Shown piece after piece: positions 7,510 to 17,424 of a DNA stretch of 64,000 nt. The translations under genes and the position numbers were made by a program. The stretch covers positions 62,001-126,000 of the forward strand of contig JADJHP010000003.1 of NCBI GenBank assembly GCA_016707525.1. The letters are read 5' to 3'. The stretch comes from Ignavibacteriota bacterium. Its GTDB lineage: Bacteria > Bacteroidota > Ignavibacteria > UBA10030 > UBA6906. The notes below the pieces were generated by a model. It was not told the DNA's origin and ran no database searches. It was given only the letters and a program-made list of their open reading frames with translations. The number at the start of each line of letters is the position of its first letter. Position 1 is the first letter of the stretch.

Positions 7510-7958
7510 TCGGTGCTGATCGCCGTATCGTTGGTTTTCAATGCTGAATGCAGGGTGTGCCACGCGAGGCTGGCGCATTTGACGCGGGCGGGAAACTCGC
7601 TGACACCTGCAAAGGCGGCGAGCTTTCCCAGCCTCTCCAGTTCCTCCTCACCCGCGAGTTCTCCCTTCACTAACCGATGGAAGTCCCTGAAAAGTTCCTC
7701 AGCTTCGGCTATGGTGTGATTTTTTACCATCGCACTCATCACCGAGGCGGAGGCCTTGGAGATCGCACATCCTGCCCCCTCGAAGCTCACGTCCAGTATC
7801 CGGTCGCCATCCAGCTTAACATAAACCGTATAGTGATCGCCACACAGGGGGTTATACCCTTCAACGTGTCGTGTGGCACCTTCCATGGCGTGAAAGTTAC
7901 GGGGCGACTTATTGTGATCAAGGATCACCTGCTGGTACAGCTCGTTCAGAACGGACAT
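7506..7958 (-). CDS. sufU: SufU iron-sulfur assembly protein
   Basis: SufU is a zinc-dependent sulfurtransferase that accepts sulfur from SufS. The 150-residue product has the ligand set C39 and D41 (NPLCGD), C64 (GAGCAIS) and C128 (ARVKC), and the longer C-terminal part typical of SufU rather than IscU. The ATG at 7958 overlaps the sufS stop by one base. Gene order sufS-sufU agrees with known SufS/SufU partners, while SufE is absent from the window. Confidence 0.94.
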   Translation of the reverse strand: MSVLNELYQQVILDHNKSPRNFHAMEGATRHVEGYNPLCGDHYTVYVKLDGDRILDVSFEGAGCAISKASASVMSAMVKNHTIAEAEELFRDFHRLVKGELAGEEELERLGKLAAFAGVSEFPARVKCASLAWHTLHSALKTNDTAISTE

Positions 7959-9220
7959 CAACCAAGGACCTCCCGGACCTTGTCCAGCGCTTTGATGAAA
8001 GCGTCCACTTCCTCTTTGGTATTGTAGAATGCAAACGACGCACGCGCGGTCGCCGGCACCCCGAACCGCTGCATCACAGGCTGCGCGCAATGGTGCCCGG
8101 TACGTATCGCCACTCCCTCCACATCCAGGATCGTCCCGATGTCATGCGGGTGGATCCCTTCCATGACGAACGAAAGAACGCCCGCCTTCTCCTTCGCCGT
8201 GCCGATGATCCGCACACCCGGGACCGTCAGGATCTTCTCCGTGGCATAGGTCAGCAGGTCGTGCTCGAACTGACGGATCGCATCCATGTTCAGTTCGTTC
8301 AGGTAATCGATCGCCGCACCAAGCCCGATCCCTCCGCCGATGTTCGGCGTACCTGCCTCGAACTTGTACGGAAGGTCATTGTAGGTCGTCTTCTCGAACG
8401 TCACGGACCGGATCATGTCGCCCCCACCCTGATACGGAGGCATCTGGTCCAGCCACTTCTTCTTGCCATACAGGATGCCCACTCCGGTCGGCCCGAACAT
8501 CTTGTGCGCCGAGAACACGTAGAAATCACAATCCAGATCCTGTACATCCACGCGCACGTGCGGCACCGCCTGCGCACCATCCACAAGCACCGGGATCCCC
8601 TTCTCGTGTGCCATCCGCACGAGCTCTTTCACCGGATTGACCGTGCCGAGTGCATTCGACACGTGGGTGATGGCCATCAGTTTCGTCTTCGCGCCCAGGA
8701 GCGCCGGGATCGCATCCATCTGCAGTTCGCCGGCATCCGTGATCGGGATGACCTTCAGCTTCGCGCCCCGTTCGTCGCACAGCATCTGCCACGGGACGAT
8801 GTTGGAGTGATGCTCCATCCCGGAGATCAGGATCTCGTCACCTTCACGCACGAACGCACGGCCAAAACTGTGGGCGACCAGGTTGACCGCTTCGGTCGTT
8901 CCGCGCACGAAGACCAGCTCTTTCGTGTCTGCCGCGTTCATGAAGGTCTGGACCTTCACACGCACGCCTTCATACGACTGCGTGGCGCGTTCGCTCAGAT
9001 AATGCACGCCGCGATGGATGTTGGAGTTCTCGGCCTCGTAGTACCGCATCATCGCATCGATCACCGCCTGCGGCTTCTGGCTCGTCGCGGCATTGTCAAA
9101 GTACACCAGCGGCTTGCCGTTCACCGATTGCCGCAGCAGCGGGAAATGGTGGCGGCAGCCGGCGATCCGGAGCAGCTTGTGGAACTCTTCCGTCAGTGTC
9201 GTGGGATCGGGTGCTGTCAT
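7958..9220 (-). CDS. sufS: Cysteine desulfurase SufS
   Basis: SufS removes sulfur from cysteine with pyridoxal phosphate and forms a persulfide for cluster assembly. The 420-residue product shows the group II layout: YFDNAATSQKP near the N-terminus, MEHHSNIVPWQ, the PLP lysine K240 in FSAHKMFGPTG, and the active cysteine C378 in RTGHHCAQP. The start overlaps the sufD stop in an ATGA quartet. It is one of two desulfurases in this operon; the other (13225-14433) is IscS-like. Confidence 0.95.
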   Translation of the reverse strand: MTAPDPTTLTEEFHKLLRIAGCRHHFPLLRQSVNGKPLVYFDNAATSQKPQAVIDAMMRYYEAENSNIHRGVHYLSERATQSYEGVRVKVQTFMNAADTKELVFVRGTTEAVNLVAHSFGRAFVREGDEILISGMEHHSNIVPWQMLCDERGAKLKVIPITDAGELQMDAIPALLGAKTKLMAITHVSNALGTVNPVKELVRMAHEKGIPVLVDGAQAVPHVRVDVQDLDCDFYVFSAHKMFGPTGVGILYGKKKWLDQMPPYQGGGDMIRSVTFEKTTYNDLPYKFEAGTPNIGGGIGLGAAIDYLNELNMDAIRQFEHDLLTYATEKILTVPGVRIIGTAKEKAGVLSFVMEGIHPHDIGTILDVEGVAIRTGHHCAQPVMQRFGVPATARASFAFYNTKEEVDAFIKALDKVREVLG

Positions 9221-10572
9221 GACCGTGCCGTGGAAACGCGGCCCGCACGGAGCCGCTGATGAAGGAGATCATTGAGCCGCTCGCGGAGGGCGTCCACATG
9301 GATCCGCTCCACCACATCGGCCGCGAACGCGTACGTCAGCATGTCGCGCGCCTCAACCTCCCCGATCCCCCGGGCACGCAGATAGAACACCTGCTCTTCC
9401 TCCAGCTGCCCGACGGTGGCACCATGGGTACATTTCACATCGTCAGCAAAGATCTCCAGCTGCGGTTTCGTGTCGATGGTTGCACGGTCGGACAGCAGCA
9501 GGGTCTTGTTGGTCTGCCGTGCGTCGGTCTTCTGGGCATCCTGGCGGACGAAGATCTTGCCGTTGAAGACGCCACGGGACGATCCATCCAGCACCGCCTT
9601 GTAGAGCTCATGGCTGGAACAGTTCGGATGCGCGTGGTCGATGGCCGTATGGTTGTCGATGAGCTGGTCGCCCGTCGCGAGAGAAAGTCCGTTCAGGGTG
9701 CATTCTGCCCCCGGGGCCGCAAATGCCGCTGTCACGGTGTTCCGTACCAGATTCCCGCCAAGCGCAATACTGTTGGAGGTCATCGTGCTCGCACGCCCCT
9801 GACGGAACCAGGTACTGCCGATATGGAACGCCTCACTGCCTTCCAGTTGCAGCTTGTCGTGTTCCAGCACGGCTCCTTCGCCGATGAAGACCTCGGACAC
9901 GACGTTCGTAAGATAGATGCCGGCCGACAGGCCTGCATAGGTCTCGACGACAGAAAGGCGGGCATTCTTGCCGACCCGGATGATATTCCTGGGCTGGATG
10001 GCAAGCGCCTGCGCGCCCGGCACGGCGAGAAACAAGAGCTCGACCGGCACTTCCAGCGTCAGTCCCTCCGGCACGTCGATGAATGCCCCATCATTCAGGA
10101 ATGCCGTCTGCAATGCGGCGAATGCATTCCCCCTCACGGGCGCAAGGGATCCCAGAAGTTGCAGCACCACCGGGTCTTCCTTCCGGAGCGCAGCCGCGAT
10201 GCTCTCCACGCGTATGCCCGCGGGGAGCTGAACCGCATTGGAAAGGCCTGCATCGAAACTTCCATTCACGAACACAAGCCGGCATGTGGTCCCCGGCAGC
10301 ACCCACGGATGCAGCATGGAGTCCGTAACGGTCGGCGTGCCCTCCGGCCGGGCGAAGGCGACCTTCGTCAGCGAGGTGAGGTTCGTGAAGCGCCATTCTT
10401 CGTTGCGCGTGGTCGGAAAGCCGGCGTCCGTGAACTGTGCGATGCCTTCTTTCCGGAGGGCATGCACACGCGTCGCGGGTCCGCCATCCGCGGTGCGCTC
10501 CTGGGCGGCGAACTGCTCCGTATACCAGGGCAATGAAGTCGGTTTCTCTATCGATGTCTCTGTTGTGGTCAT
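9217..10572 (-). CDS. sufD: Fe-S scaffold complex subunit SufD
   Basis: SufD forms the SufBC2D scaffold with SufB and the SufC ATPase. The 451-residue product has the SufD/SufB beta-helix core and the C-terminal family region, including CTHGATVGQLEEEQVFYLRARG. It starts 13 bases after the sufC stop and its end overlaps sufS by four bases. Length and order support sufD rather than a second sufB. Confidence 0.93.
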   Translation of the reverse strand: MTTTETSIEKPTSLPWYTEQFAAQERTADGGPATRVHALRKEGIAQFTDAGFPTTRNEEWRFTNLTSLTKVAFARPEGTPTVTDSMLHPWVLPGTTCRLVFVNGSFDAGLSNAVQLPAGIRVESIAAALRKEDPVVLQLLGSLAPVRGNAFAALQTAFLNDGAFIDVPEGLTLEVPVELLFLAVPGAQALAIQPRNIIRVGKNARLSVVETYAGLSAGIYLTNVVSEVFIGEGAVLEHDKLQLEGSEAFHIGSTWFRQGRASTMTSNSIALGGNLVRNTVTAAFAAPGAECTLNGLSLATGDQLIDNHTAIDHAHPNCSSHELYKAVLDGSSRGVFNGKIFVRQDAQKTDARQTNKTLLLSDRATIDTKPQLEIFADDVKCTHGATVGQLEEEQVFYLRARGIGEVEARDMLTYAFAADVVERIHVDALRERLNDLLHQRLRAGRVSTARS

Positions 10573-10585
10573 GACAGGCTATCCC

Positions 10586-11353
10586 TTACACCGCTGCGCC
10601 GCTGCGTTCCGCCTGCGGCTTGATCCAGTCATACCCGCGCTCTTCCAGCTCGAGTGCGAGTTCTTTGGTACCCGATTTCACGATCTGTCCATCCATCAGC
10701 ACATGCACGAAATCAGGTATGATATAATCCAGAAGCCGCTGGTAATGGGTCACGACGATGACGGAGCGATCCCTGGACCGGAGCTTGTTCACGCCGTCGG
10801 CCACGATGCGCAGGGCATCGATGTCCAATCCTGAATCGGTCTCATCCAGGATGGCGAGGCGCGGTTCAAGCACTGCCATGTGGAAGATCTCGTTCCGCTT
10901 CTTCTCGCCGCCGGAGAACCCTTCGTTCACCGGACGGTTCAACAGCGACTGGTCGAGCTCCACGATCTTCATCTTCTGCTTCACCAGCTGCAGGAACTCC
11001 ACCGCGTCCAGCTCCTCGAGTCCGCGGTGCTTACGAACGGCATTGAGCGACGCCTTGAGGAAGTAGGAGTTCGACACACCCGGGATCTCCACGGGATACT
11101 GGAACGCGAGGAAGATCCCCTCCCGGGCGCGTTCCTCCGGGGCCATGTCCAGCAGGTCTTTGCCCATGTACGTCACCGTCCCTTTGGACACGGCGTACGA
11201 TTCCTTGCCGGCAAGCACGCCTGCCAGAGTACTCTTGCCGGATCCGTTCGGTCCCATGATCGCATGCACTTCGCCGGGTTTCACCTCGAGCGAAATGCCG
11301 TTCAGGATCTCATTGCCGTTGATGCCGGCGTGAAGGTCTTTGATGCTTAGCAT
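10586..11353 (-). CDS. sufC: SufC ATPase
   Basis: SufC is the ABC-type ATPase that drives shape changes in the SufBCD scaffold. The 255-residue product has Walker A GPNGSGKST, signature FSGGEKKRNE, Walker B LAILDETDSGLDIDAL and the H-loop VVTHYQRLL. The ATG at 11353 has GGAG 7 bases before it; a longer in-frame start at 11398 would lie inside an intergenic palindrome. An 85-base AT-rich gap holding that palindrome separates it from sufB. Confidence 0.95.
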   Translation of the reverse strand: MLSIKDLHAGINGNEILNGISLEVKPGEVHAIMGPNGSGKSTLAGVLAGKESYAVSKGTVTYMGKDLLDMAPEERAREGIFLAFQYPVEIPGVSNSYFLKASLNAVRKHRGLEELDAVEFLQLVKQKMKIVELDQSLLNRPVNEGFSGGEKKRNEIFHMAVLEPRLAILDETDSGLDIDALRIVADGVNKLRSRDRSVIVVTHYQRLLDYIIPDFVHVLMDGQIVKSGTKELALELEERGYDWIKPQAERSGAAV

Positions 11354-11388
11354 TGAATTCTCCAATTGTCGATCCTCAATTCTCAATG

Positions 11389-11427
11389 AATTATCCATTA
11401 TCCATGGATCATGGATAATGGATAATT
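11389..11427. repeat. Palindrome of reiterated GGATAAT words between sufB and sufC
   Basis: Two perfectly complementary 17-base arms (AATTATCCATTATCCAT and its complement) flank the 5-base loop GGATC. Each arm repeats a 7-8 base word. It lies in the only long gap of the suf operon and is much more AT-rich than its surroundings. Confidence 0.85.
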
Positions 11428-11438
11428 ATTCCCCCGCG

Positions 11439-12884
<1,446 letters not shown>

Positions 12885-12914
12885 GTGTCCTCGTTGCTGA
12901 AATGCTCTGCCCGA

Positions 12915-13256
12915 TCAGGCCGGCTGTGGTGCTGGTGCGGCCGGTTTCGCAGGTGCAGGTGCAGCCGCTGCCGCAGGCCTGGTGCTTGGCTTCCGGAAAT
13001 CCTCTTTGTGCACAGACCACGTCTGGCGATCGATCGGCTGCAGCAGCTTGTCCTTTTCCATCCGCTCGATCAAACGGTGGGTGATCTCCTCCGCTTCGGT
13101 ATACCCCACGCGGAGACGATGTTCCGCGGCGAACGCGATCACCGCATAGTGAATGTCGCGAAAGAAGACATTCGACAGATGAAACACCGGAACGCGGGTC
13201 CGGAGGAACGGAAGAAAATCCCCGCTATGCGTGAGAATGTGATCGCGTGCCTTCAT
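12915..13256 (-). CDS. Unknown protein of the suf operon with Pro/Ala-rich tail
   Basis: I do not recognise this 113-residue protein. The first 85 residues look globular (FLPFLRTRVPVFHLSNVF, then a helical part with HRLIERMEKDK and TWSVHKEDFRKP). The last 25 are almost only Ala and Pro, like a flexible linker or tail. The ATG at 13256 has AGGA 5 bases upstream and lies within the 3' end of iscS, a 32-base overlap. In-frame alternatives exist at 13274 and 13304. Its position between iscS and sufB, in an operon devoted to Fe-S assembly, suggests a role there, by context only. Confidence 0.7.
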   Translation of the reverse strand: MKARDHILTHSGDFLPFLRTRVPVFHLSNVFFRDIHYAVIAFAAEHRLRVGYTEAEEITHRLIERMEKDKLLQPIDRQTWSVHKEDFRKPSTRPAAAAAPAPAKPAAPAPQPA

Positions 13257-14433
13257 GTGCGTCCTGTTGTTCATCGTGGTGTGGTGTACGGATCGTTTCC
13301 GCAACTATGTGCACTGCTGAGGCGATATCGTCATCCGTTGTGAATCGGCCCGGACTGAACCGGATCGTGGCTGAAGCGTCCGCGGCCGGCAGGCCGAGCG
13401 CGCGAAGGACATGCGAGGGCCCGGGCTGAGCGGAACTGCACGCGGCACCGGACGAGACCGCCAGGCCCGGCATGGCACGCATGATACGGTCGGCCTGGAT
13501 GCCCGGAAACGTGATGCTCGCATTGTGGGGCAGCCGGTTCGTGACATCGCCATTCTCTTTGAGTCCCGGAAGTGCCTCGCGGAGACCGGCGACGAGCGCG
13601 TTCCGCAGCTCACCGATGCGCCACGCATCCGTGGCACGCTCGGCGATGCAGATCTCGGCGGCCTTGCCGAATCCGACGATCGCCGGCACATTCAAGGTCC
13701 CGGACCGGAGACCCCGCTCATGTCCGCCGCCATCGATCTGTGCTGCGATCTGGATCGCCGGGACCCGGTGGCGAACGTACAACGCGCCCGCGCCCTGGGG
13801 GCCATACATCTTGTGTGCGCTGAAGGACAGGAGGTCGACCGGGATCTCGCTCACATCCACCGGAAGGATCCCGACGGCCTGCGTGGCATCGGAGTGGAAC
13901 AGGACGCCCTGGTCATTACAGAGTGCGGCGATCTCTGCCACCGGCGCAATGGTCCCGATCTCGTTGTTCGCCCACATGATGCTGGCAAGGACGGTGTCGG
14001 GCTGCAGAGCGGCAGAAAGACTCTTCACCGAGACTCTCCCCTTCTTGTCGACAGGCAGGACCGTGACACTGATGCCGGCCCGCTCGAGCCGTTTGCAGCT
14101 ATCGAGGACGGCGCGGTGTTCCGTAGCGGCGGTGACCACATGCAGCGACCCGCCACCCGAGCGTTGATACGCAGCCTCAACGGCACCCTTGATCGCGAGA
14201 TTCACGGACTCGGTCGCCCCGCTCGTGAAGATGATCTCTTCCGGGTGCGCACCGATGAGGTCCGCCACCTGTCCACGTGCGATGTTCACCGCAGCAGAGG
14301 CGGTGAGTCCATAGGCATGACTCCGGCTCGCGGCATTGCCGTAGAGTTCGGTCAGCCATGGGAGCATGGCGTCGAGGACCCGCGGATCGACGCGGGTGGC
14401 GGCCTGATTGTCGAGGTAGATAGGATGTGCCAT
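13225..14433 (-). CDS. iscS: IscS/NifS-like cysteine desulfurase
   Basis: A PLP-dependent cysteine desulfurase of group I. The 402-residue product has YLDNQAATRVDPRV at the N-terminus, TEHRAVLDSC, PLP lysine K208 in SFSAHKMYGPQG, and the active cysteine C332 in the mobile loop SSGAACSSAQPG. The ATG at 14433 follows the Rrf2 regulator stop by two bases; a longer frame upstream overlaps that gene. The operon also encodes SufS, so the cell has two desulfurases under one regulator. This one may serve tRNA thiolation or other sulfur demands, which is an inference. Confidence 0.92.
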   Translation of the reverse strand: MAHPIYLDNQAATRVDPRVLDAMLPWLTELYGNAASRSHAYGLTASAAVNIARGQVADLIGAHPEEIIFTSGATESVNLAIKGAVEAAYQRSGGGSLHVVTAATEHRAVLDSCKRLERAGISVTVLPVDKKGRVSVKSLSAALQPDTVLASIMWANNEIGTIAPVAEIAALCNDQGVLFHSDATQAVGILPVDVSEIPVDLLSFSAHKMYGPQGAGALYVRHRVPAIQIAAQIDGGGHERGLRSGTLNVPAIVGFGKAAEICIAERATDAWRIGELRNALVAGLREALPGLKENGDVTNRLPHNASITFPGIQADRIMRAMPGLAVSSGAACSSAQPGPSHVLRALGLPAADASATIRFSPGRFTTDDDIASAVHIVAETIRTPHHDEQQDAHEGTRSHSHA

Positions 14434-14435
14434 GG

Positions 14436-14840
14436 CTAAACGATCTCCGCAAGTGTCATGGTGCGGAAGGCACGTTCGATGTTCGCCTGCACTTTTGTGA
14501 GCGGCGACTTGATCGTGCACACGCTGAACACGTCGCAACTGGAGGGCCCGTCGGAGAGACACTGCGCGATCACGGGGTTTGTCCCCTCGATAGCGTGGAT
14601 GATCGACGATACCTGTACGAGCTGTGGATCCACGGCAAGGGCGTACCCGCCCCGGACACCCTGATGCGAGGTGATGAGTCCGGCTTTGCTGAGCCGCTGG
14701 AGAACCTTCGCGAGGAGGTCGTAAGGAATGCCGTAGCGGTCGGAGATCTCCTTCGCGGTCACAAGGTCACCCCCCGACCGCGCAGCGATATCGCGGATGG
14801 CGATGAGCCCATATTCTACTCGTTTTGAGAGTCTGACCAT
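14436..14840 (-). CDS. iscR: Rrf2-family regulator (IscR/SufR-like)
   Basis: The 134-residue product has the Rrf2 winged-helix start (KRVEYGLIAIRDIAAR, then ISDRYGIPYDLLAKVLQRL) and the wing QGVRGGYAL. Three cysteines are arranged C-x7-C-x5-C (CLSDGPSSCDVFSVC), as expected for an Fe-S-sensing IscR-type regulator. It is the first gene of the suf operon, so it probably senses cluster status and controls its own operon. No clear ribosome site precedes the ATG. A partial dyad just upstream may be its operator. Confidence 0.9.
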   Translation of the reverse strand: MVRLSKRVEYGLIAIRDIAARSGGDLVTAKEISDRYGIPYDLLAKVLQRLSKAGLITSHQGVRGGYALAVDPQLVQVSSIIHAIEGTNPVIAQCLSDGPSSCDVFSVCTIKSPLTKVQANIERAFRTMTLAEIV

Positions 14841-14848
14841 GTTCGATA

Positions 14849-14869
14849 TACGACCAATACAGTCCGAGT
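14849..14869. promoter_or_regulatory. Possible Rrf2/IscR operator
   Basis: The plus strand reads CGACCAATACAGTCCG, an imperfect dyad of the GAC-N7-GTC type. It resembles type 1 IscR sites only loosely. It starts 9 bases upstream of the regulator start codon, where autorepression would act. Confidence 0.3.
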
Positions 14870-14878
14870 TACCTGCCG

Positions 14879-14899
14879 AAAAAATGCGCCTTCAGGCGC
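14879..14899 (-). terminator. Terminator after the dienelactone hydrolase gene
   Basis: Reading the minus strand, GCGCC-TGAA-GGCGC is followed by A and six T residues. It separates the hydrolase transcript from the suf operon. Confidence 0.7.
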
Positions 14900-15013
14900 T
14901 GTACCATAATAACAGCGGAACGGGCATATTCGTTCCGAAACCATCAAAAGATAATGGTTTTCATCGTATTTTTCAATACCCCATCGACGGGGCGGTGGCC
15001 CGGGGGGCCCCCA

Positions 15014-15033
15014 GGGCGGTGCATGCACCGCCC
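15014..15033. repeat. GC-rich 20-base palindrome, copy 1
   Basis: GGGCGGTGCATGCACCGCCC is a perfect palindrome. It lies 10 bases beyond the stop of the dienelactone hydrolase gene, next to a related imperfect GGGGCGGTGGCCC segment. The same 20 bases recur at 15981-16000 on the other side of that gene. Confidence 0.85.
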
Positions 15034-15043
15034 CCAATCCTGC

Positions 15044-15820
15044 CTATTTGAAGGTCTCGGTAAAGAGCGCCTTCATACGATCGAACGAACGGGCATCGGC
15101 AGAAGCATTGTAAGCGGCTCCTTTGGAAGGATCGTCGCCGGCACCCTTTTGACTGAACGCGTGAACCGCCCCCCCGTATGCTGTGAATTCCCAATCCACA
15201 TGGGCGTCACGCATTTCCTTCTGAAACGCCTCCACCGCCGGGCCCGGAACGTACGGATCGTCGGCACCGTGCAAAACCAGAACCCTCCCCTTGATCTGTT
15301 TCGCATCGTCGGGGTTCGGGGTATCGAGGTTCCCGTGGAAGCTGATCACGCCACGCACCTGAGCGCCGCTGCGGGCAAGTTCAAGGACAGTGCCGCCGCC
15401 AAAGCAGTACCCGATCGCCGCAACCCTCTGCGCATCCACTCTCTTGTTCGCTGTGAGCTGATCAAGTGCCGCCTGTGCCCGGGCACGCAAGAGCGGACGA
15501 TCGCCCCGGTAGATGCCTGCCTGCTTTGAAGCCTCCTGCACATTCACCGGCCGGACGCCCTGCCCATAGATGTCGGCCACGAACGCGACATAGCCCATCT
15601 CCGCAACCTGCCGCGCACGCATCTGCACGTACTCGCCGACACCCATCCAGTCGTGCACCAAAACCACACCGGGGCGCGGCCCCTTCAGCGCAGGGTCATA
15701 GGCAATGAACCCCTCAAGGACGGTATCGCCGTGTTTGTAGGTCACCTTCTCCATTTTCACTTCACTGAAGGAAGGCACGGCAATGAGGACTGCGAGCAGG
15801 GCGAGAATGAAGCTCTTCAT
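15044..15820 (-). CDS. Secreted dienelactone hydrolase family protein
   Basis: The 258-residue product has a signal peptide (MKSFILALLAVLIAVPSFSE) and an alpha/beta-hydrolase fold of the DLH type. Visible are VLVHDWMGV, the nucleophile elbow GYCFGGG with cysteine in place of serine, LHGADDPYVP with the acid, and the catalytic histidine in GGAVHAFSQ. The Cys-Asp-His triad is typical of dienelactone hydrolases. The ATG at 15820 has GGGAG 5 bases upstream. The natural substrate is unknown. The gene stands alone between blocks of GC-rich palindromic repeat. Confidence 0.88.
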   Translation of the reverse strand: MKSFILALLAVLIAVPSFSEVKMEKVTYKHGDTVLEGFIAYDPALKGPRPGVVLVHDWMGVGEYVQMRARQVAEMGYVAFVADIYGQGVRPVNVQEASKQAGIYRGDRPLLRARAQAALDQLTANKRVDAQRVAAIGYCFGGGTVLELARSGAQVRGVISFHGNLDTPNPDDAKQIKGRVLVLHGADDPYVPGPAVEAFQKEMRDAHVDWEFTAYGGAVHAFSQKGAGDDPSKGAAYNASADARSFDRMKALFTETFK

Positions 15821-15839
15821 AGGAACTCCCGGTTGGTGT

Positions 15840-16095
15840 GTGGGGCACGATGCATGCACCGCCATTAGAACCGCGTGGGACGGACAGAGGTTCCCGCGAG
15901 ACCTAAACGCGCGGGGGCGATCCCACAAGCAGGACCGCCCCTACAAGATCTGGCCACGGCATCATCGGATACCTGTGTACGGGCGGTGCATGCACCGCCC
16001 TACAAACCTCGATCGGCGTACCGGGATCCGCAGCCCCTGAGGGCGGTGCACCGCCCCTACACAACCCCTCCACGATCGGCGTGACCCGGGATCCG
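15840..16095. repeat. Cluster of GC-rich intergenic repeats
   Basis: The stretch holds a half copy of the palindrome (GCATGCACCGCC at 15852-15863), the full 20-base copy at 15981-16000 and a 16-base version GGGCGGTGCACCGCCC at 16041-16056. A second motif, CGATCGGCGT followed by GGGATCCG, occurs twice (about 16010-16031 and 16072-16095). The right end runs into the last codons of hemL. Confidence 0.75.
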
Positions 16096-17424
16096 GGAAC
16101 CTGCCCCCCAGATCCCCACGACAGAACCTCTTTCGCCGCGTCCGACCGTTCCGACGTCCTCACCGCTGCGGTCGATGTCCGCGTCCGAATGCGCGATGGA
16201 CATGAACCCGGCCTCGAACTGCGACGGCGCAAGGTTGATCCCCCGCTCAAGCATCCCGCGGAAGAACGCGCCGAACTTCGCACGGTCTGCGACCGCGGCC
16301 GTGGTGTAGTCCGTCACCGGCCCCTTCGTAAAGAATGTGGTGAACATCGCGCCGACACGGTTCTGTACGAGCGGATATCTCCCATCGTCAAGGACCTTCT
16401 GCATGCCGCTGGCGAGGCGTGCGGACTTCGCCTCGAGCCGCGTATAGAATGCCGCATCTTCCTGGATGATCGAGAGCGTCTCGAACCCTGCAGCCATCGC
16501 CAGCGGGTTGCCTGACAACGTGCCGGCCTGATACATGGGTCCGGCCGGAGCCACCATCGACATGATATCCTTTCGCCCGCCGTACGCACCCACCGGCAAT
16601 CCTCCGCCGATGATCTTGCCGAGCGTCGTCAGGTCGGGTGTGATCGCATACAGCTCTTGAGCCCCGCCGCGGGCGACACGGAAGCCCGTCATCACTTCAT
16701 CGAAAATGAGCAGGATCCCTTCCTTCGTGCAGATCGTCCTGAGGCCCTCGAGGAACCCTGGCTGCGGGGGGACGCATCCCATGTTCCCCACGACGGGCTC
16801 GACGATGATGGCCGCTACCGCGCCGCGGTTCGCATCCACCAGTGCCTGCACGGACGGCAGACTATTATATGCTGCCGTGAGGGTGCCATTGGCAACGCCC
16901 GCCGGCACACCGGGGCTGTCCGGCACCCCCAGCGTCATTGCGCCGGAGCCTGCCTTGATCAGGAACGCATCGCCGTGGCCATGATAACACCCTTCGAACT
17001 TGATGATCTTCTCCCGACCGGTGAACGCGCGGGCAAGCCGGATCGCGCTCATTGTCGCTTCCGTGCCGGAATTCACCATGCGCACCATCTCGATCGACGG
17101 TACGATGCTGATGATGAGTTCCGCCATGCGGATCTCCAGCTCGGTGGGTGCGCCGTAGCTGGTCCCCTCCAGGGCGGCCTTCCGCACCGCATCGATCACG
17201 CGGGGGTGGGCATGGCCGAGGATCATGGGCCCCCAGGAGCCGACATAGTCGATGTACTCGTTCCCATCCACATCGGTGATGCGTGAACCGGCAGCCTTCG
17301 CAATGAAGAGCGGGTTGCGGCCCACCGATGCGAATGCGCGCACGGGGGAATTGACGCCACCGGGGATCACCATCTTCGCCCGGCCGAACAGCGCGTCGGA
17401 GGTCTTCGTGGTCATGGAGGTCAT
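16057..17424 (-). CDS. hemL: Glutamate-1-semialdehyde 2,1-aminomutase, abnormal C-terminus
   Basis: HemL makes 5-aminolevulinate from glutamate-1-semialdehyde, the second step of the C5 pathway begun by HemA. The 455-residue frame is clearly HemL: PGGVNSPVRAF, GTEATMSAIRLAR, FEGCYHGHGD, the PLP lysine K270 in LGKIIGGGLPVGAYGG, and FEAGFMSIAHSDADID. After that point (about residue 415) the last 40 residues do not resemble the family and are encoded partly in GC-rich repeat DNA. The +1 frame instead gives a helix-like AAVRTSERSDAAKEVL. A frameshift or repeat-driven replacement of the 3' end is likely. The start overlaps the hemB stop (ATGA). Last gene of the heme operon. Confidence 0.9.
   Translation of the reverse strand: MTSMTTKTSDALFGRAKMVIPGGVNSPVRAFASVGRNPLFIAKAAGSRITDVDGNEYIDYVGSWGPMILGHAHPRVIDAVRKAALEGTSYGAPTELEIRMAELIISIVPSIEMVRMVNSGTEATMSAIRLARAFTGREKIIKFEGCYHGHGDAFLIKAGSGAMTLGVPDSPGVPAGVANGTLTAAYNSLPSVQALVDANRGAVAAIIVEPVVGNMGCVPPQPGFLEGLRTICTKEGILLIFDEVMTGFRVARGGAQELYAITPDLTTLGKIIGGGLPVGAYGGRKDIMSMVAPAGPMYQAGTLSGNPLAMAAGFETLSIIQEDAAFYTRLEAKSARLASGMQKVLDDGRYPLVQNRVGAMFTTFFTKGPVTDYTTAAVADRAKFGAFFRGMLERGINLAPSQFEAGFMSIAHSDADIDRSGEDVGTVGRGERGSVVGIWGAGSRIPGHADRGGVV

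Noticed and set aside
9217..10572. Second sufB rather than sufD
   Set aside because: Length, lack of the SufB N-terminal signature and operon position fit sufD.
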